Shown: positions 47,261 through 56,654, counted from the stretch's first letter. The stretch: DNA of 64,000 nt from Aggregatibacter sp. 2125159857 (GCF_017798005.1 NZ_CP072548.1:1736001-1800000), one strand, 5' to 3'. Notes: generated by a model not told the origin, from the sequence alone. Numbers and translations: made by a program.

Positions 47261-48445
47261 ATGCTAAATTCACTTTCTATCAAGGATTCTCCCACTATCG
47301 CGATCATCGCCGGCGAGGTATCCGGTGATATTCTCGGAGCAGGTTTAATTCACGCCCTTAAAGCGCGTTATCCGCATGCCAAATTTATCGGTATTGGTGG
47401 CGAACGCATGATTGCTGAAGGATTTGAAACCCTGTTTGATATGGATGAATTATCCGTGATGGGTTTGGTGGAGGTGTTGAAACATCTGCCGCGCTTACTC
47501 AAAATCCGCCGTAGCATCATCAAGCAATTATCGGCATTAAAACCGGATGTTTTCATTGGCATTGATGCGCCGGATTTTAACTTAGACGTAGAACTGAAAC
47601 TCAAACAGCAGGGCATTAAGACCATTCATTATGTGAGTCCATCCGTGTGGGCGTGGCGTCAGAAACGTGTGTATAAAATCGCTGCTGCAACCAATTTGGT
47701 GCTTGCCTTTTTGCCTTTTGAAAAAACCTTTTATGATCGTTTCAATGTGCCTTGTCGTTTTATTGGTCACACCATGGCAGATGCTATTCCGTTGAAACCG
47801 AATCGTGATGAAGCCTGCCAATTATTGAATTTAGAGCCTGCGCAGCGTTATGTGGCGATGCTGGTGGGGAGTCGTGGTTCAGAGGTGGAATTTCTGAGTG
47901 AACCTTTCTTACAAACTGCGCAACTGCTACATCAACGTTATCCGGACGTTAAATTTCTTGTGCCGTTAATTAATCAAAAACGTCGTCAGCAATTTGAACA
48001 AATCAAACAACGCGTTGCGCCGGAATTGGACATGATTTTATTGGATGGCAATGCGCGTGCCGCAATGATTACAGCCGAGGCAACCTTGCTCGCTTCCGGC
48101 ACAGCAGCGTTAGAGGCCATGTTATGTAAATCCCCGATGGTAGTGGGGTATCGCATGAAGCCTTTCACCTATTTCTTAGCCAAACGCTTGGTGAAAACTA
48201 AGTACGTTTCTTTACCTAATTTGCTGGCAGACGAAATGTTAGTGCCCGAATTGATTCAAGAAGACTGCAATCCGACGAAGTTGGCAGAAAAATTGTCCCT
48301 GTATTTAAGTGAGGATAAAAGTGCGGTGCAAAATCGCCACGTTTTATTACAGCGTTTTGCTGAGTTACACCAAAGGATCCAATGCAATGCCGATCAGCAA
48401 GCCGCACAAGCAGTGATTGATTTATTGGAGCCATCTCATGGATAA
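47261..48445 (+). CDS. lpxB: Lipid-A-disaccharide synthase LpxB
   Basis: A 394-residue GT19 glycosyltransferase joining lipid X and UDP-diacylglucosamine. Landmarks are [55 protein letters not shown] and [24 protein letters not shown] (given in parts). The open frame extends 54 codons upstream into lpxA, but the chosen ATG matches the family. No room remains for a promoter between the terminator and this ATG, so expression depends on read-through. It overlaps rnhB by eight bases. Confidence 0.97.
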   Translation: MLNSLSIKDSPTIAIIAGEVSGDILGAGLIHALKARYPHAKFIGIGGERMIAEGFETLFDMDELSVMGLVEVLKHLPRLLKIRRSIIKQLSALKPDVFIGIDAPDFNLDVELKLKQQGIKTIHYVSPSVWAWRQKRVYKIAAATNLVLAFLPFEKTFYDRFNVPCRFIGHTMADAIPLKPNRDEACQLLNLEPAQRYVAMLVGSRGSEVEFLSEPFLQTAQLLHQRYPDVKFLVPLINQKRRQQFEQIKQRVAPELDMILLDGNARAAMITAEATLLASGTAALEAMLCKSPMVVGYRMKPFTYFLAKRLVKTKYVSLPNLLADEMLVPELIQEDCNPTKLAEKLSLYLSEDKSAVQNRHVLLQRFAELHQRIQCNADQQAAQAVIDLLEPSHG

Positions 48446-49037
48446 GTTTGTGTACCCACAGGGCTATGAACTCATTGCCGGTGTAGATGAAGTAGGACGC
48501 GGGCCGTTAGTCGGTGCCGTGGTGACGGCAGCAGTGATTTTGGATCCGAATAAGCCTATTGAGGGACTTGCCGATTCTAAAAAACTGTCGGAAAAAAAAC
48601 GTGTATTGTTGGCGGAAGAAATTAAGCAAAAAGCACTGGCGTGGGCGCTTGGGCGAGCGGAACCACATGAGATTGACGAGTTGAATATTTTGCATGCTTC
48701 CATGCTTGCTATGGAACGGGCGGTAAAACACTTGAAAATTCAACCGCACTTCGTGTTGGTGGATGGTAATCGGATTCCGCCGAATTTGTCGATACCGGCC
48801 CAAGCCGTTGTTAAAGGGGATGCTTTAGTGGCGGAAATTAGCGCGGCGTCTATTTTGGCAAAAGTCGCACGGGATCAGGAAATGTTGGAATTGGATCAAC
48901 AATATCCGCAATATGCCTTTGCGCAACACAAAGGCTACCCAACGAAATTGCATTTGGAAAAAATCGCCGAATTTGGCCTTTTACCACAGTATCGCCGTAG
49001 TTTTGCGCCTGTTAAAAAATTATTAGAATCGCTATAA
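48438..49037 (+). CDS. rnhB: Ribonuclease HII
   Basis: A 199-residue enzyme that removes ribonucleotides misincorporated in DNA and RNA-DNA hybrids. The catalytic residues lie in [16 protein letters not shown] (Asp-Glu), [11 protein letters not shown] (Asp) and the [13 protein letters not shown] region (Asp). The chosen ATG has GGAG nine bases upstream and overlaps the lpxB end. Coupling to lpxB is the usual gamma-proteobacterial arrangement. The C-terminal [17 protein letters not shown] stretch that closes the substrate groove is complete. Confidence 0.97.
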   Translation: MDKFVYPQGYELIAGVDEVGRGPLVGAVVTAAVILDPNKPIEGLADSKKLSEKKRVLLAEEIKQKALAWALGRAEPHEIDELNILHASMLAMERAVKHLKIQPHFVLVDGNRIPPNLSIPAQAVVKGDALVAEISAASILAKVARDQEMLELDQQYPQYAFAQHKGYPTKLHLEKIAEFGLLPQYRRSFAPVKKLLESL

Positions 49038-49075
49038 TTTAACCTGTATTTGCACACTTGAGCACGGAGGGCGCC

Positions 49076-50938
49076 ATGAACCAATTCACCAGCTTAGTTG
49101 ATTCTTTCCGTCCGGAACCTTGGGTATGGGTGCTGTTGTTGCTCATTGCTTCCGTGATTCTCTTCATTCGTAACCGCATTCGCATGGACGTCGTCGCTAT
49201 TTTGGTGATGTTGGCGTTCAGCCTCAGTGGCATTTTAACCGTACAAGAAGTGTTTGCCGGTTTTAGTGACCCCAATATTATTCTAATTGCCTTATTGTTC
49301 ATTGTTGGGGAAGGTTTGGTTCGCACCGGTGTGGCGTATCAAGTGAGCGAATGGCTGTTAAAAGCTTCTCATAACAGTGAAGCACGTGTATTGGTTTTCA
49401 TGATGTTAGCCGTGGCAGGGTTAGGCGCTTTCATGAGTTCCACGGGGGTTGTTGCTATTTTCATTCCCGTGGTACTGATGATTTGCAGCCAAATGAATAT
49501 CTCTCCGAAACGTTTGATGATGCCACTGAGCGTTGCCGGGCTTATCAGCGGCATGTTGACTTTGATTGCGACAGCGCCCAACTTAGTGGTGAATGCCGAG
49601 TTGGTACGCGAAACGGATATGCGTTTGAAATTCTTCGATTTTACGCCTATTGGCTTGGTGATTTTGTTTATGGGGATCGGCTATATGCTGGTTGCCCGTC
49701 GTTGGTTAAAGTCCGATAAAGAAAATGAAACCAACAGCATGGATAAACGTTCCATGAGTGATTTGATTCATGAATATGGTTTGCAACAACGCACGCAGCG
49801 TTTTGTGGTAAGAAAAGGTTCACCGCTTATTGGTAAAAATCTGGATGAATTACATTTACGCTCTAAATTTGGTTTGAACGTGTTAGCAATTGAGCGTTGG
49901 AAGCGTTTTCGCCCGATATTTATTGCTGCGCTTGGTTCCTCAGAAGTCCGTGAGAAAGACATTTTATTAATGGATAGCAGCGATCCTGAATTTAATTTGA
50001 GAACCTTTTGTCAGGAATATCATTTAGAGCGGGCGGAAATTCGTGCGCAGTTTTTTTCGGAACAAGCCAGTTCGATTGGCATGGCGGAATTGATTTTAGT
50101 GCCGGATTCCGACTGTATCGGAAAATCGACTGAAGAACTAGCTTTCCGTTCCAAATACGGCTTGAACGTTGTGGGCATTAAGCGTGACGGTGAAGTACTT
50201 GGTGGGCATTTTGTCGAAACCCCCTATAAAGCAGGGGATTTATTGCTGGTGATTGGCGACTGGAAACTCATCCAGCAAATGCGTAGCCACAGCAAAGATT
50301 TTTTTGTGTTGAATTACCCAAGTGAAATCACCCGTGCGGTGCCGGCGCAAAGCCAAGCACCTTATGCCTTATTGAGCATTTTAGTGATGGTGGTGCTGAT
50401 GGTAACCCGTGTCGTGCCAAATGTGGTGGCTGCTCTCATTGCTTGCTTAATGATAGGCTACTTCCGTTGCGTGGATAGCAAAAGCGCCTATGATTCAATT
50501 CACTGGTCAAGCCTTGTGCTGATTGTCGGGATGATGCCATTTTCGTTGGCTTTACAGAAAACCGGCGGGGTATCGGTAATTGTCGAGTTAATGCTGAATT
50601 TAGTGGGCGGCATGGGTAAGCATTGGATTTTAATTAGCCTATTTATTCTCACTGCCGTTGTCGGTTTATTCATTTCTAACACGGCTACCGCAATTTTGAT
50701 CGCACCGATTGCCATTACGATGGCGCACCAACTCAATTTATCCCCGATGCCATTTGCGATGGTGGTGGCCATCGCTGCTTCAGCTGCGTTCATGACGCCG
50801 GTATCTTCACCGGTGAATACCATGGTTTTCGGCCCCGGTGGTTATAAATTTGCCGATTTTGTCAAAGTCGGTGTGCCGTTCACTCTTTTAGTCATGTTGG
50901 TGAGCGTGTTTCTTATTCCTTTACTCTTTCCTTTTTAA
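49076..50938 (+). CDS. SLC13/DASS-type anion permease with RCK_C domains (YfbS-like)
   Basis: A 620-residue transporter with about eleven transmembrane helices. Two TrkA-C/RCK_C domains (about residues 215-300 and 305-395) interrupt the helices, as in E. coli YfbS and sulfate permeases of this family. The two re-entrant hairpin motifs of SLC13 are visible: STGVVAIFIPVVL in the first half and SNTATAILIAPIAI in the second. Sulfate or another small anion is the likely substrate, but this is not decided by sequence. The ATG has GGAGGGCGCC before it. It lies 17 bp upstream of a three-gene phospholipid module. Confidence 0.88.
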   Translation: MNQFTSLVDSFRPEPWVWVLLLLIASVILFIRNRIRMDVVAILVMLAFSLSGILTVQEVFAGFSDPNIILIALLFIVGEGLVRTGVAYQVSEWLLKASHNSEARVLVFMMLAVAGLGAFMSSTGVVAIFIPVVLMICSQMNISPKRLMMPLSVAGLISGMLTLIATAPNLVVNAELVRETDMRLKFFDFTPIGLVILFMGIGYMLVARRWLKSDKENETNSMDKRSMSDLIHEYGLQQRTQRFVVRKGSPLIGKNLDELHLRSKFGLNVLAIERWKRFRPIFIAALGSSEVREKDILLMDSSDPEFNLRTFCQEYHLERAEIRAQFFSEQASSIGMAELILVPDSDCIGKSTEELAFRSKYGLNVVGIKRDGEVLGGHFVETPYKAGDLLLVIGDWKLIQQMRSHSKDFFVLNYPSEITRAVPAQSQAPYALLSILVMVVLMVTRVVPNVVAALIACLMIGYFRCVDSKSAYDSIHWSSLVLIVGMMPFSLALQKTGGVSVIVELMLNLVGGMGKHWILISLFILTAVVGLFISNTATAILIAPIAITMAHQLNLSPMPFAMVVAIAASAAFMTPVSSPVNTMVFGPGGYKFADFVKVGVPFTLLVMLVSVFLIPLLFPF

Positions 50939-50955
50939 GATTTAAGGAGAATGTG

Positions 50956-51564
50956 ATGAGCATTTATGATCTGAAACCCAAATTCCAAAATCTATTACGG
51001 CCTCTCGTGATAAGGCTGGAACAACGTGGTGTGACTGCCAATCAAGTCACCTTAACCGCGTGTGCCATTTCTGTCATTTTAGGGTTAATTTTGACCGCAC
51101 TTTCCGGCTATCACTGGCTTTTTATTTTGATTCCTATTTGGTTGTTCGTGCGCATGGCACTTAATGCCATTGATGGTATGTTGGCGCGTGAATTTAACCA
51201 AAAATCTCGTTTGGGCGGATACCTAAATGAAATCACCGATGTCGTGTCTGACGCTGCATTATATTTGCCTTTTGCTTTTGTCCATCCTTTTGATTCGTTA
51301 CAAATCGGCTTGATCATTTGGTTGTCGGCATTGACGGAATTTTGTGGTGTGCTCGGGCAAGTGCAAGGAAAAACGCGTCGTTATGATGGCCCGTTAGGCA
51401 AAAGTGATCGGGCATTTTTGTTCGGTGTATTGGGCTTGGTTTATGTTTTTGTCCCTACTTTGCCGGATTTTCTCTATTGGCTGCTTTGGGTTGCCATCAT
51501 TCTGTTAATTGTCACCTGTGTCAAACGTGTGAAGTCTGGCTTAGCTGAAGTGGGTAATAAATAG
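50956..51564 (+). CDS. CDP-alcohol phosphatidyltransferase with variant metal motif (YnbA-like)
   Basis: A 202-residue integral membrane enzyme of the CDP-alcohol phosphotransferase family, with about six helices. The canonical motif DxxDGxxARx8GxxxDxxxD is present in altered form: NAIDGMLAREF, then GGYLNEITD, so the first and third aspartates are replaced by Asn70 and Asn91, while Asp73 and Asp95 remain. This resembles what I recall of YnbA of E. coli. It is followed by an acyltransferase and a CdsA homologue, so it probably uses a CDP-lipid to make an unidentified lipid. AAGGAGAATGTG precedes the chosen ATG; a GTG one codon upstream is too close to it. Confidence 0.85.
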   Translation: MSIYDLKPKFQNLLRPLVIRLEQRGVTANQVTLTACAISVILGLILTALSGYHWLFILIPIWLFVRMALNAIDGMLAREFNQKSRLGGYLNEITDVVSDAALYLPFAFVHPFDSLQIGLIIWLSALTEFCGVLGQVQGKTRRYDGPLGKSDRAFLFGVLGLVYVFVPTLPDFLYWLLWVAIILLIVTCVKRVKSGLAEVGNK

Positions 51565-51574
51565 GAGCGTCATT

Positions 51575-52207
51575 ATGTTAGCCAAATTGATTGATTTTCT
51601 CTTATGTCGTTTCACCTCCTTTATCACCGGTGTGCGTCCGCAAAAAAATGTGGAACAGCAATCCGCGGATAAACATCGTTTGTATTTTGCCAACCATAAC
51701 AGCCACGGTGATTTTATTTTGTTGTGGGTCTCTTTGCCGTATCAAGTGCGCAAAAACACCCGCCCGGTTGCCGATGCTGATTATTGGACGAAAGGGCCGA
51801 TTCGTCGTTTCTTGGCATACAAAGTATTCAATATGTTGTTGATTGAGCGGGGCGGCAATAATCCGCAAGCCATTACCGAACAAATTAGCGATGCCCTGCA
51901 ACATCATTCTCTGATTATTTTCCCTGAAGGCACCCGTAAAATGGATGACGATGTGGCGCTACAACCGTTCAAAAGTGGTTTGTATTACGTCGCAAAGCAA
52001 AACCCACAATTAGAACTTGTACCGGTATGGATTAGCAACATGCATAATGTGTTGCCAAAGGGCTTTGTAGTGCCGATTCCGTTGTTGTGTGATTTATATA
52101 TGGGAGAGCCGCTCTTCTACCGTGAAGGGGAAGATAAGGCCGATTTCTTAATCCGTGCCGAACAGGTATTATTAAGTTTAAATTTAACCGAAAAAGGGAA
52201 AGCATAA
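51575..52207 (+). CDS. 1-acyl-sn-glycerol-3-phosphate acyltransferase family protein (PlsC-like)
   Basis: A 210-residue acyltransferase. The catalytic HxxxxD motif is His41-Asp46 in NHNSHGDFIL, and the phosphate-binding motif is FPEGTRK. Unlike standard PlsC it has almost no N-terminal membrane helix, only a short hydrophobic start (MLAKLIDFLL). It probably acylates a lysophospholipid or related acceptor. It lies 10 bp after the CDP-alcohol phosphotransferase and overlaps the following CdsA-like gene by one base, so the three form one unit. Confidence 0.88.
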   Translation: MLAKLIDFLLCRFTSFITGVRPQKNVEQQSADKHRLYFANHNSHGDFILLWVSLPYQVRKNTRPVADADYWTKGPIRRFLAYKVFNMLLIERGGNNPQAITEQISDALQHHSLIIFPEGTRKMDDDVALQPFKSGLYYVAKQNPQLELVPVWISNMHNVLPKGFVVPIPLLCDLYMGEPLFYREGEDKADFLIRAEQVLLSLNLTEKGKA

Positions 52208-53136
52208 TGGAAATATGGCAACTGTTTGGCGGGTTAATCATCACCTTAATTATTGCGTCATCAATCGGTTATGGATTGAAATTCAAAGTCGGCTTTTCCA
52301 CCCCTCATGCGGTAATTGATAATCTTAACGCACGCATTAATGCCTGGTGGGTGATGATTCTGATCATCTTTGCCGCCGCGGCATTGGGTTTTTATGGTGT
52401 GATCGGATTATTTTTTGTCATTTCTTTCATGGCATTGCGTGAATTTTTATCGTTGCTTTATATTCGTCGTGGCGATCATCTCGCACTTGCCGCTTGTTTT
52501 TACGTCATTCTGCCTCTTCAATATTTTTTAGTGGCAATTGACTGGTTCAGTATGTTCACCATCTTCATTCCGGTGTATGGCTTCCTGTTTTTGCCAATCC
52601 TTTCCGCCTTGTTGGGCGACACAGCGCATTTCTTAGATCGTTCCACCAAAGTGCAATGGGCATTGATGATCAGCGTCTTCTGCATTTCCCATATCCCGGC
52701 AATCCTGACATTAGACATTGAAGGTTTTGAAGATAAAAAACTGCTATTGATGATTTTCTTGATTTTAGTGGTGCAATCCAGTGATGTGTTGCAATACGTA
52801 TGGGGCAAGTTATTCGGCAAACACAAAATTGCGCCAAAACTCTCGCCATCCAAAACCGTAGAAGGCTTTGTAGGCGGTGTCGTCAGCGCTAGTGTGCTGG
52901 GAGGCTTACTCTATTGGCTTACTCCGTTTAACCCGGTTCAAGCGGTGTTAATGAGCTTATTAATCTGCCTCATGGGCTTTTTAGGCGGCTTAGTGATGTC
53001 CGCTATGAAACGCAGCATGGGGGTAAAAGACTGGGGGAATATGATTAGTGGCCACGGCGGTATGCTAGATCGCATGGATTCCCTTTGCTTTGCTGCGCCG
53101 ATTTTCTTCCATGTGGTGAGATATTATTGGGCTTAG
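52207..53136 (+). CDS. Second phosphatidate cytidylyltransferase (CdsA-like, YnbB-like)
   Basis: A 309-residue membrane protein with about eight helices. The CdsA elements are complete: QYVWGKLFGKHKIAPKLSPSKTVEG, and the signature MKRSMGVKDWGNMISGHGGMLDRMDS (outline). Compared with the housekeeping cdsA at 39.5 kb it has an extra N-terminal helix and different loops. Together with its two upstream partners it could supply a dedicated CDP-diacylglycerol pool. A hairpin terminator follows. Confidence 0.9.
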   Translation: MEIWQLFGGLIITLIIASSIGYGLKFKVGFSTPHAVIDNLNARINAWWVMILIIFAAAALGFYGVIGLFFVISFMALREFLSLLYIRRGDHLALAACFYVILPLQYFLVAIDWFSMFTIFIPVYGFLFLPILSALLGDTAHFLDRSTKVQWALMISVFCISHIPAILTLDIEGFEDKKLLLMIFLILVVQSSDVLQYVWGKLFGKHKIAPKLSPSKTVEGFVGGVVSASVLGGLLYWLTPFNPVQAVLMSLLICLMGFLGGLVMSAMKRSMGVKDWGNMISGHGGMLDRMDSLCFAAPIFFHVVRYYWA

Positions 53137-53177
53137 CACGTTAAATTTCATGCTTTAGGTTTGGTTGTGTATGCTGA

Positions 53178-53229
53178 GGAAAGGCTATCGGCAACGTTTG
53201 TCGGTACATTGAGCGCCTTTCCCTTTTTC
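53178..53229 (+). terminator. Terminator-like hairpin after the phospholipid module
   Basis: GGAAAGGC and GCCTTTCC pair over eight bases across a 29-nt loop and run into CTTTTTC, 41 bp after the stop codon. The 3' arm overlaps a promoter candidate. Confidence 0.5.
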
Positions 53230-53237
53230 GTTACAAT
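53209..53237 (+). promoter_or_regulatory. Promoter candidate for hldD (and a small leader ORF)
   Basis: TTGAGC, a 17-bp spacer and TACAAT form a good sigma-70 match. The start point would lie about 215 bp before hldD, leaving a long leader. Confidence 0.55.
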
Positions 53238-53271
53238 AGGTTACCGTTTTATTTATATACGCGTATGAAGC

Positions 53272-53445
53272 ATGAACAAGCGAAAATATGGTGAGCAATG
53301 TATTGCCATTGAGATCGCAAGTTGGCTAAATCGCGTTCATATTTACGCTAAAAGTGCGGTTAAAAAATACGGTAAATTTTTACCGCACTTTCATTTCAGT
53401 GAGAGGAATGATTCCTTTTCGTTTCGTTCCATTTTTATTTCATAA
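53272..53445 (+). CDS. Possible 57-residue leader ORF upstream of hldD
   Basis: An ATG open frame of 57 codons starts about 30 bp after the promoter candidate and ends 12 bp before hldD. The predicted peptide begins MNKRKYGEQCIAIEIASWLN, is basic and has no recognised motif. Two uptake sequences in inverted orientation (53351-53360 and 53382-53391) lie inside it and encode KSAV and PHF parts. No good Shine-Dalgarno sequence is visible before its ATG. It may be a chance frame in a long 5' leader; the rest of the intergenic region shows nothing else. Confidence 0.25.
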   Translation: MNKRKYGEQCIAIEIASWLNRVHIYAKSAVKKYGKFLPHFHFSERNDSFSFRSIFIS

Positions 53446-53457
53446 AAGGACACAACT

Positions 53458-54384
53458 ATGATTATCGTAACCGGCGGCGCAGGCTTTATTGGTAGCAATA
53501 TCGTCAAAGCATTAAACGACATGGGTCGTAAAGACATTTTAGTGGTAGATAACTTAAAAGACGGCACAAAGTTCATTAATTTGGTGGATTTAGACATCGC
53601 TGATTATTGCGACAAAGAAGACTTTATCGCCTCCATTATCGCTGGCGATGATTTAGGTCACATTGATGCCGTTTTCCATGAAGGTGCCTGTTCCGCTACC
53701 ACCGAATGGGACGGCAAATACATCATGCATAACAACTACGAATATTCCAAAGAGTTGTTGCATTACTGCTTAGATCGCCAAATTCCATTCTTCTATGCCT
53801 CCAGTGCCGCCACTTACGGCGACAAAACCGAATTCCGCGAAGAACGCGAATTTGAAGGTCCGTTGAACGTGTATGGCTATTCCAAATTCTTATTTGACCA
53901 ATATGTGCGCGCGATTTTACCTGAAGCCCAATCACCGGTGTGCGGCTTCCGTTATTTCAACGTGTACGGCCCACGTGAAGGCCACAAAGGCTCTATGGCA
54001 AGTGTCGCGTTCCACTTAAATAATCAAATTCTCAAAGGTGAAAATCCGAAACTCTTCGCCGGTAGCGAACACTTCCGCCGTGATTTCGTGTATGTAGGCG
54101 ATGTCGCTGCAGTAAATATTTGGTGCTGGCAAAACGGCATCTCCGGCATTTTCAACTGCGGTTCCGGTAACGCCGAGTCTTTTGCTGAAGTAGCCAAAGC
54201 GGTGATTAAATTCCACGGCAAAGGCGAAGTGGAAACCATCCCATTCCCGGAACATTTAAAATCCCGCTACCAAGAATACACCCAAGCGGATTTAACCAAA
54301 CTCCGAGCTACCGGCTACGACAAACCGTTTAAAACCGTCGCGGAAGGCGTAGCAGAATATATGGCGTGGCTAAATCGTCGATAA
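53458..54384 (+). CDS. hldD: ADP-L-glycero-D-manno-heptose 6-epimerase
   Basis: A 308-residue short-chain epimerase that makes the ADP-L,D-heptose used in the LPS/LOS inner core. The NADP-binding [10 protein letters not shown] motif, the YGYSKFLFD active-site region (Tyr and Lys), [18 protein letters not shown] and [12 protein letters not shown] segments are typical of HldD. AAAAGGACACAACT precedes the ATG. It has a long leader with an own promoter candidate and seems to be transcribed alone. Confidence 0.98.
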   Translation: MIIVTGGAGFIGSNIVKALNDMGRKDILVVDNLKDGTKFINLVDLDIADYCDKEDFIASIIAGDDLGHIDAVFHEGACSATTEWDGKYIMHNNYEYSKELLHYCLDRQIPFFYASSAATYGDKTEFREEREFEGPLNVYGYSKFLFDQYVRAILPEAQSPVCGFRYFNVYGPREGHKGSMASVAFHLNNQILKGENPKLFAGSEHFRRDFVYVGDVAAVNIWCWQNGISGIFNCGSGNAESFAEVAKAVIKFHGKGEVETIPFPEHLKSRYQEYTQADLTKLRATGYDKPFKTVAEGVAEYMAWLNRR

Positions 54385-54389
54385 TAGAT

Positions 54390-54423
54390 AAAAAATCGTG
54401 CTACGTCTGTAAAACGTAGCACG
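54390..54423 (-). terminator. Terminator of the GNAT gene (minus strand)
   Basis: CGTGCTACGT-TTTACAG-ACGTAGCACG on the minus strand is a perfect 10-bp stem followed by ATTTTTT. On the plus strand it closes hldD but lacks a U-run. Confidence 0.75.
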
Positions 54424-54497
54424 AGAATTATTTCCGTAAAATTGCACAACGTGCATCATCTCAATAGGCGTGATGGCATTAAATATCAATGAATGCT

Positions 54498-54959
54498 TTA
54501 TGCTAACGCAACTTCTAACTCAAACACCATTTTGTGTGGAATCGCCCTAAACCCTTCATCTTCCAGCAAATGATGTTGTTGAATATCCTGTTCTACGGTG
54601 AGCCTTGTGGACTGCGTATAACTGACGAATTCTTTGGCTTTGGCGATAAGTGCGGTATAAATTTCATTCGTTTTCTCACTCTGACGAACAAAAATATCCG
54701 TTAATTGCCAATAACGTTGTAATTGCAAAGAAGATAGGCGGGGATATAACTGGATAAAACCGACCGCATGCTCATTTTGATCTAAAGCCAAGAAAAAGAT
54801 GCTTTCACTAAAACGAATGCGATTGGTTAAGAAAGCCAATGTGCGCTCAGGGTTTTCTGCCATGCCATGAGCCAGACGATATTCTTCAAATAACGGCAGC
54901 AGAATTTCTAGGTTCCATTGTTCAGCTTTAAAAATTTTAATCATGAGAAAATCGGTCAT
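54498..54959 (-). CDS. GNAT family N-acetyltransferase
   Basis: A 153-residue single-domain acetyltransferase. The strands and helices of the GNAT fold can be followed: IFKAEQWNLEILLPLFEEY, FLALDQNEHAVGFIQLYPRLSSL, then a helix in the place of the acetyl-CoA pyrophosphate loop (VRQSEKTNEIYTALIAKAKEF) and a final strand pair RLTVEQDIQQHHLLEDEGF. The usual QxxGxG/A loop is degenerate (RQSEKTNEI), so activity is uncertain. An ATG five codons in (MIKIFKAEQ) is an equally likely start. The substrate is unknown. It is transcribed alone, divergent from tpiA. Confidence 0.82.
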   Translation of the reverse strand: MTDFLMIKIFKAEQWNLEILLPLFEEYRLAHGMAENPERTLAFLTNRIRFSESIFFLALDQNEHAVGFIQLYPRLSSLQLQRYWQLTDIFVRQSEKTNEIYTALIAKAKEFVSYTQSTRLTVEQDIQQHHLLEDEGFRAIPHKMVFELEVALA

Positions 54960-55071
54960 TTTTTGTTAAATTTATACAGTAGATTGTATCTTTTTAGTGC
55001 AAAAGAATCATCTGTTACTAAGAAAATTTTTTAGAACGACGCTCTTTTTTACCGAAAAAGAGGGATTTTTT

Positions 55072-55080
55072 TGCTATAGT
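55072..55080 (+). promoter_or_regulatory. Extended -10 promoter of tpiA
   Basis: TGCTATAGT has the TGn extension and five of six -10 bases, about 40 bp before the tpiA ATG. I see no clear -35. Confidence 0.5.
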
Positions 55081-55119
55081 AGCCACAGTTTTTATTCAAT
55101 CAGATTAAGGAGAAACAAA

Positions 55120-55911
55120 ATGGCTCGTCGTCCTCTCGTTATGGGTAACTGGAAATTAAACGGTAGCAAAGCCTTCACTCGTGAATTGATCACCGGCTTA
55201 AAAGAAGCATTACACGGTGTGACCGGTTGCGATGTGGCAATTGCCCCACCGGTCATGTATTTAGCGGAAGCAGAAAAATTATTATCTAACTGTGGCTGCA
55301 GTTGCGGTGGTCAAAATATCATCCAATTAGGCGCACAAAACGTGGATGTGAATGTAAAAGGTGCTTTCACCGGTGACATTTCCACTGAAATGTTAAAAGA
55401 TTTCGGCGCGAAATACATCATTATCGGTCACTCCGAGCGTCGTACTTATCACAAAGAAAGCGATGAATTTGTGGCGAAAAAATTCGGTGCATTAAAAGAA
55501 GCAGGCTTAGTGCCGGTATTATGTATCGGGGAATCTGAAGCGGAAAACGAAGCGGGTAAAACCGAAGAAGTCTGCGCACGTCAAATTGATGCCGTCATCA
55601 ATCTCTTGGGCGTAGAAGCCTTTAATGGTGCGGTTATCGCTTATGAGCCAATTTGGGCTATCGGTACCGGCAAATCTGCCACTCCGGCACAAGCGCAAGC
55701 TGTGCATGCCTTCATTCGTGGTCACATTGCGAAAAAATCCCAAGTCGTTGCTGATCAAGTGATCATTCAATACGGCGGTTCTGTAAATGATGCGAATGCG
55801 GCAGAATTGTTTACCCAACCGGATATTGACGGTGCATTAGTGGGTGGCGCGTCCTTAAAAGCCCCTGCCTTTGCCGCAATCGTAAAAGCCGCAGCAAACG
55901 CGAAGAATTAA
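55120..55911 (+). CDS. tpiA: Triosephosphate isomerase
   Basis: A 263-residue TIM barrel. The catalytic residues are Lys12 (GNWKLNG), His104 (IIIGHSERR) and Glu176 ([11 protein letters not shown]); the phosphate loop YGGSVNDAN is intact. A small insertion before LGAQNVD carries three cysteines in CGCSC (58, 60, 62), absent from E. coli TpiA but, from memory, present in Haemophilus. The frame extends far upstream; the chosen ATG has TTAAGGAGAAACAAA. It is a single-gene unit with its own promoter and terminator. Confidence 0.98.
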   Translation: MARRPLVMGNWKLNGSKAFTRELITGLKEALHGVTGCDVAIAPPVMYLAEAEKLLSNCGCSCGGQNIIQLGAQNVDVNVKGAFTGDISTEMLKDFGAKYIIIGHSERRTYHKESDEFVAKKFGALKEAGLVPVLCIGESEAENEAGKTEEVCARQIDAVINLLGVEAFNGAVIAYEPIWAIGTGKSATPAQAQAVHAFIRGHIAKKSQVVADQVIIQYGGSVNDANAAELFTQPDIDGALVGGASLKAPAFAAIVKAAANAKN

Positions 55912-55937
55912 TTTATTCTCGCTAAAAGAAAATCGCG

Positions 55938-55980
55938 AAAGAACCGCACGTTAATTGAATTTAAAGTGCGGTTCTTTTTT
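55938..55980 (+). terminator. Terminator of tpiA built around an uptake sequence
   Basis: AAAGAACCGCAC and GTGCGGTTCTTT pair over 12 bases around a 16-nt loop and run into TTT. The 3' arm contains the uptake core AAGTGCGGT; the 5' arm is a one-base variant. Confidence 0.88.
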
Positions 55981-56068
55981 ATTTTAAAACACAAAAAATA
56001 TTGAAAACTTAGCAAAAAACGGTTAATTTTGCGCCCTTTTGAATTTATTTCTATTTTAGGGGAAAATC

Positions 56069-56629
56069 ATGCAACAAACCACGATAAAACAAACAGATAC
56101 ACAACAAACCAAATCGCATTATGAGCCAACCGCAATCAGCAAAATTATTTTTGCCAGCCGTTGGTTACAACTACCAATTTATCTTGGCTTAATTATCGTT
56201 CAGGGGATTTATGCGTATAAATTCATGAAATCGTTATGGGAGTTAATTGTCAACCTGAACGAAATGGATTCCAATACCATCATGCTAGCGGTGTTAAACC
56301 TGATTGATGTGGTAATGATTGCGAATTTATTAGTCATGGTGATTATCGGCGGTTATGAAATCTTTGTCTCCAAACTCCGCACACGCGGACACCCGGATCA
56401 GCCGGAATGGTTGAGCCATGTCAACGCCTCCGTGTTGAAAGTCAAATTAGCCATGTCGATCATCAGTATTTCATCTATTCATATGTTACAAACCTTCGTT
56501 AACGCAACGAATATGCCGGAAAAAACGATGATGTGGCAGTTATTGTTGCATTTAGGTTTCTTGGCGTCAGCGATTGCCATGGCATATACGGATAAAATTC
56601 TTTATAGTACAAGCCACAAATCACATTAA
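56069..56629 (+). CDS. yqhA: YqhA/UPF0114 family membrane protein
   Basis: A 186-residue inner-membrane protein with four predicted helices. The family pattern is visible: [24 protein letters not shown] at the start, [21 protein letters not shown] in the middle, and [19 protein letters not shown] after it. UPF0114 members are conserved in proteobacteria, without a settled function. It has AGGGGAAAATC before the ATG and stands 26 bp ahead of glpE, so it may be read together with the glp genes. Confidence 0.9.
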   Translation: MQQTTIKQTDTQQTKSHYEPTAISKIIFASRWLQLPIYLGLIIVQGIYAYKFMKSLWELIVNLNEMDSNTIMLAVLNLIDVVMIANLLVMVIIGGYEIFVSKLRTRGHPDQPEWLSHVNASVLKVKLAMSIISISSIHMLQTFVNATNMPEKTMMWQLLLHLGFLASAIAMAYTDKILYSTSHKSH

Positions 56630-56654
56630 TAAATCAAAAAAAACGGTAAGACGA

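Noticed and set aside
39459..53136. Two cdsA genes as a sign of recent duplication
   Set aside because: The two proteins differ in N-terminus, loops and even signature residues, so they are old paralogues with different contexts rather than a recent copy.
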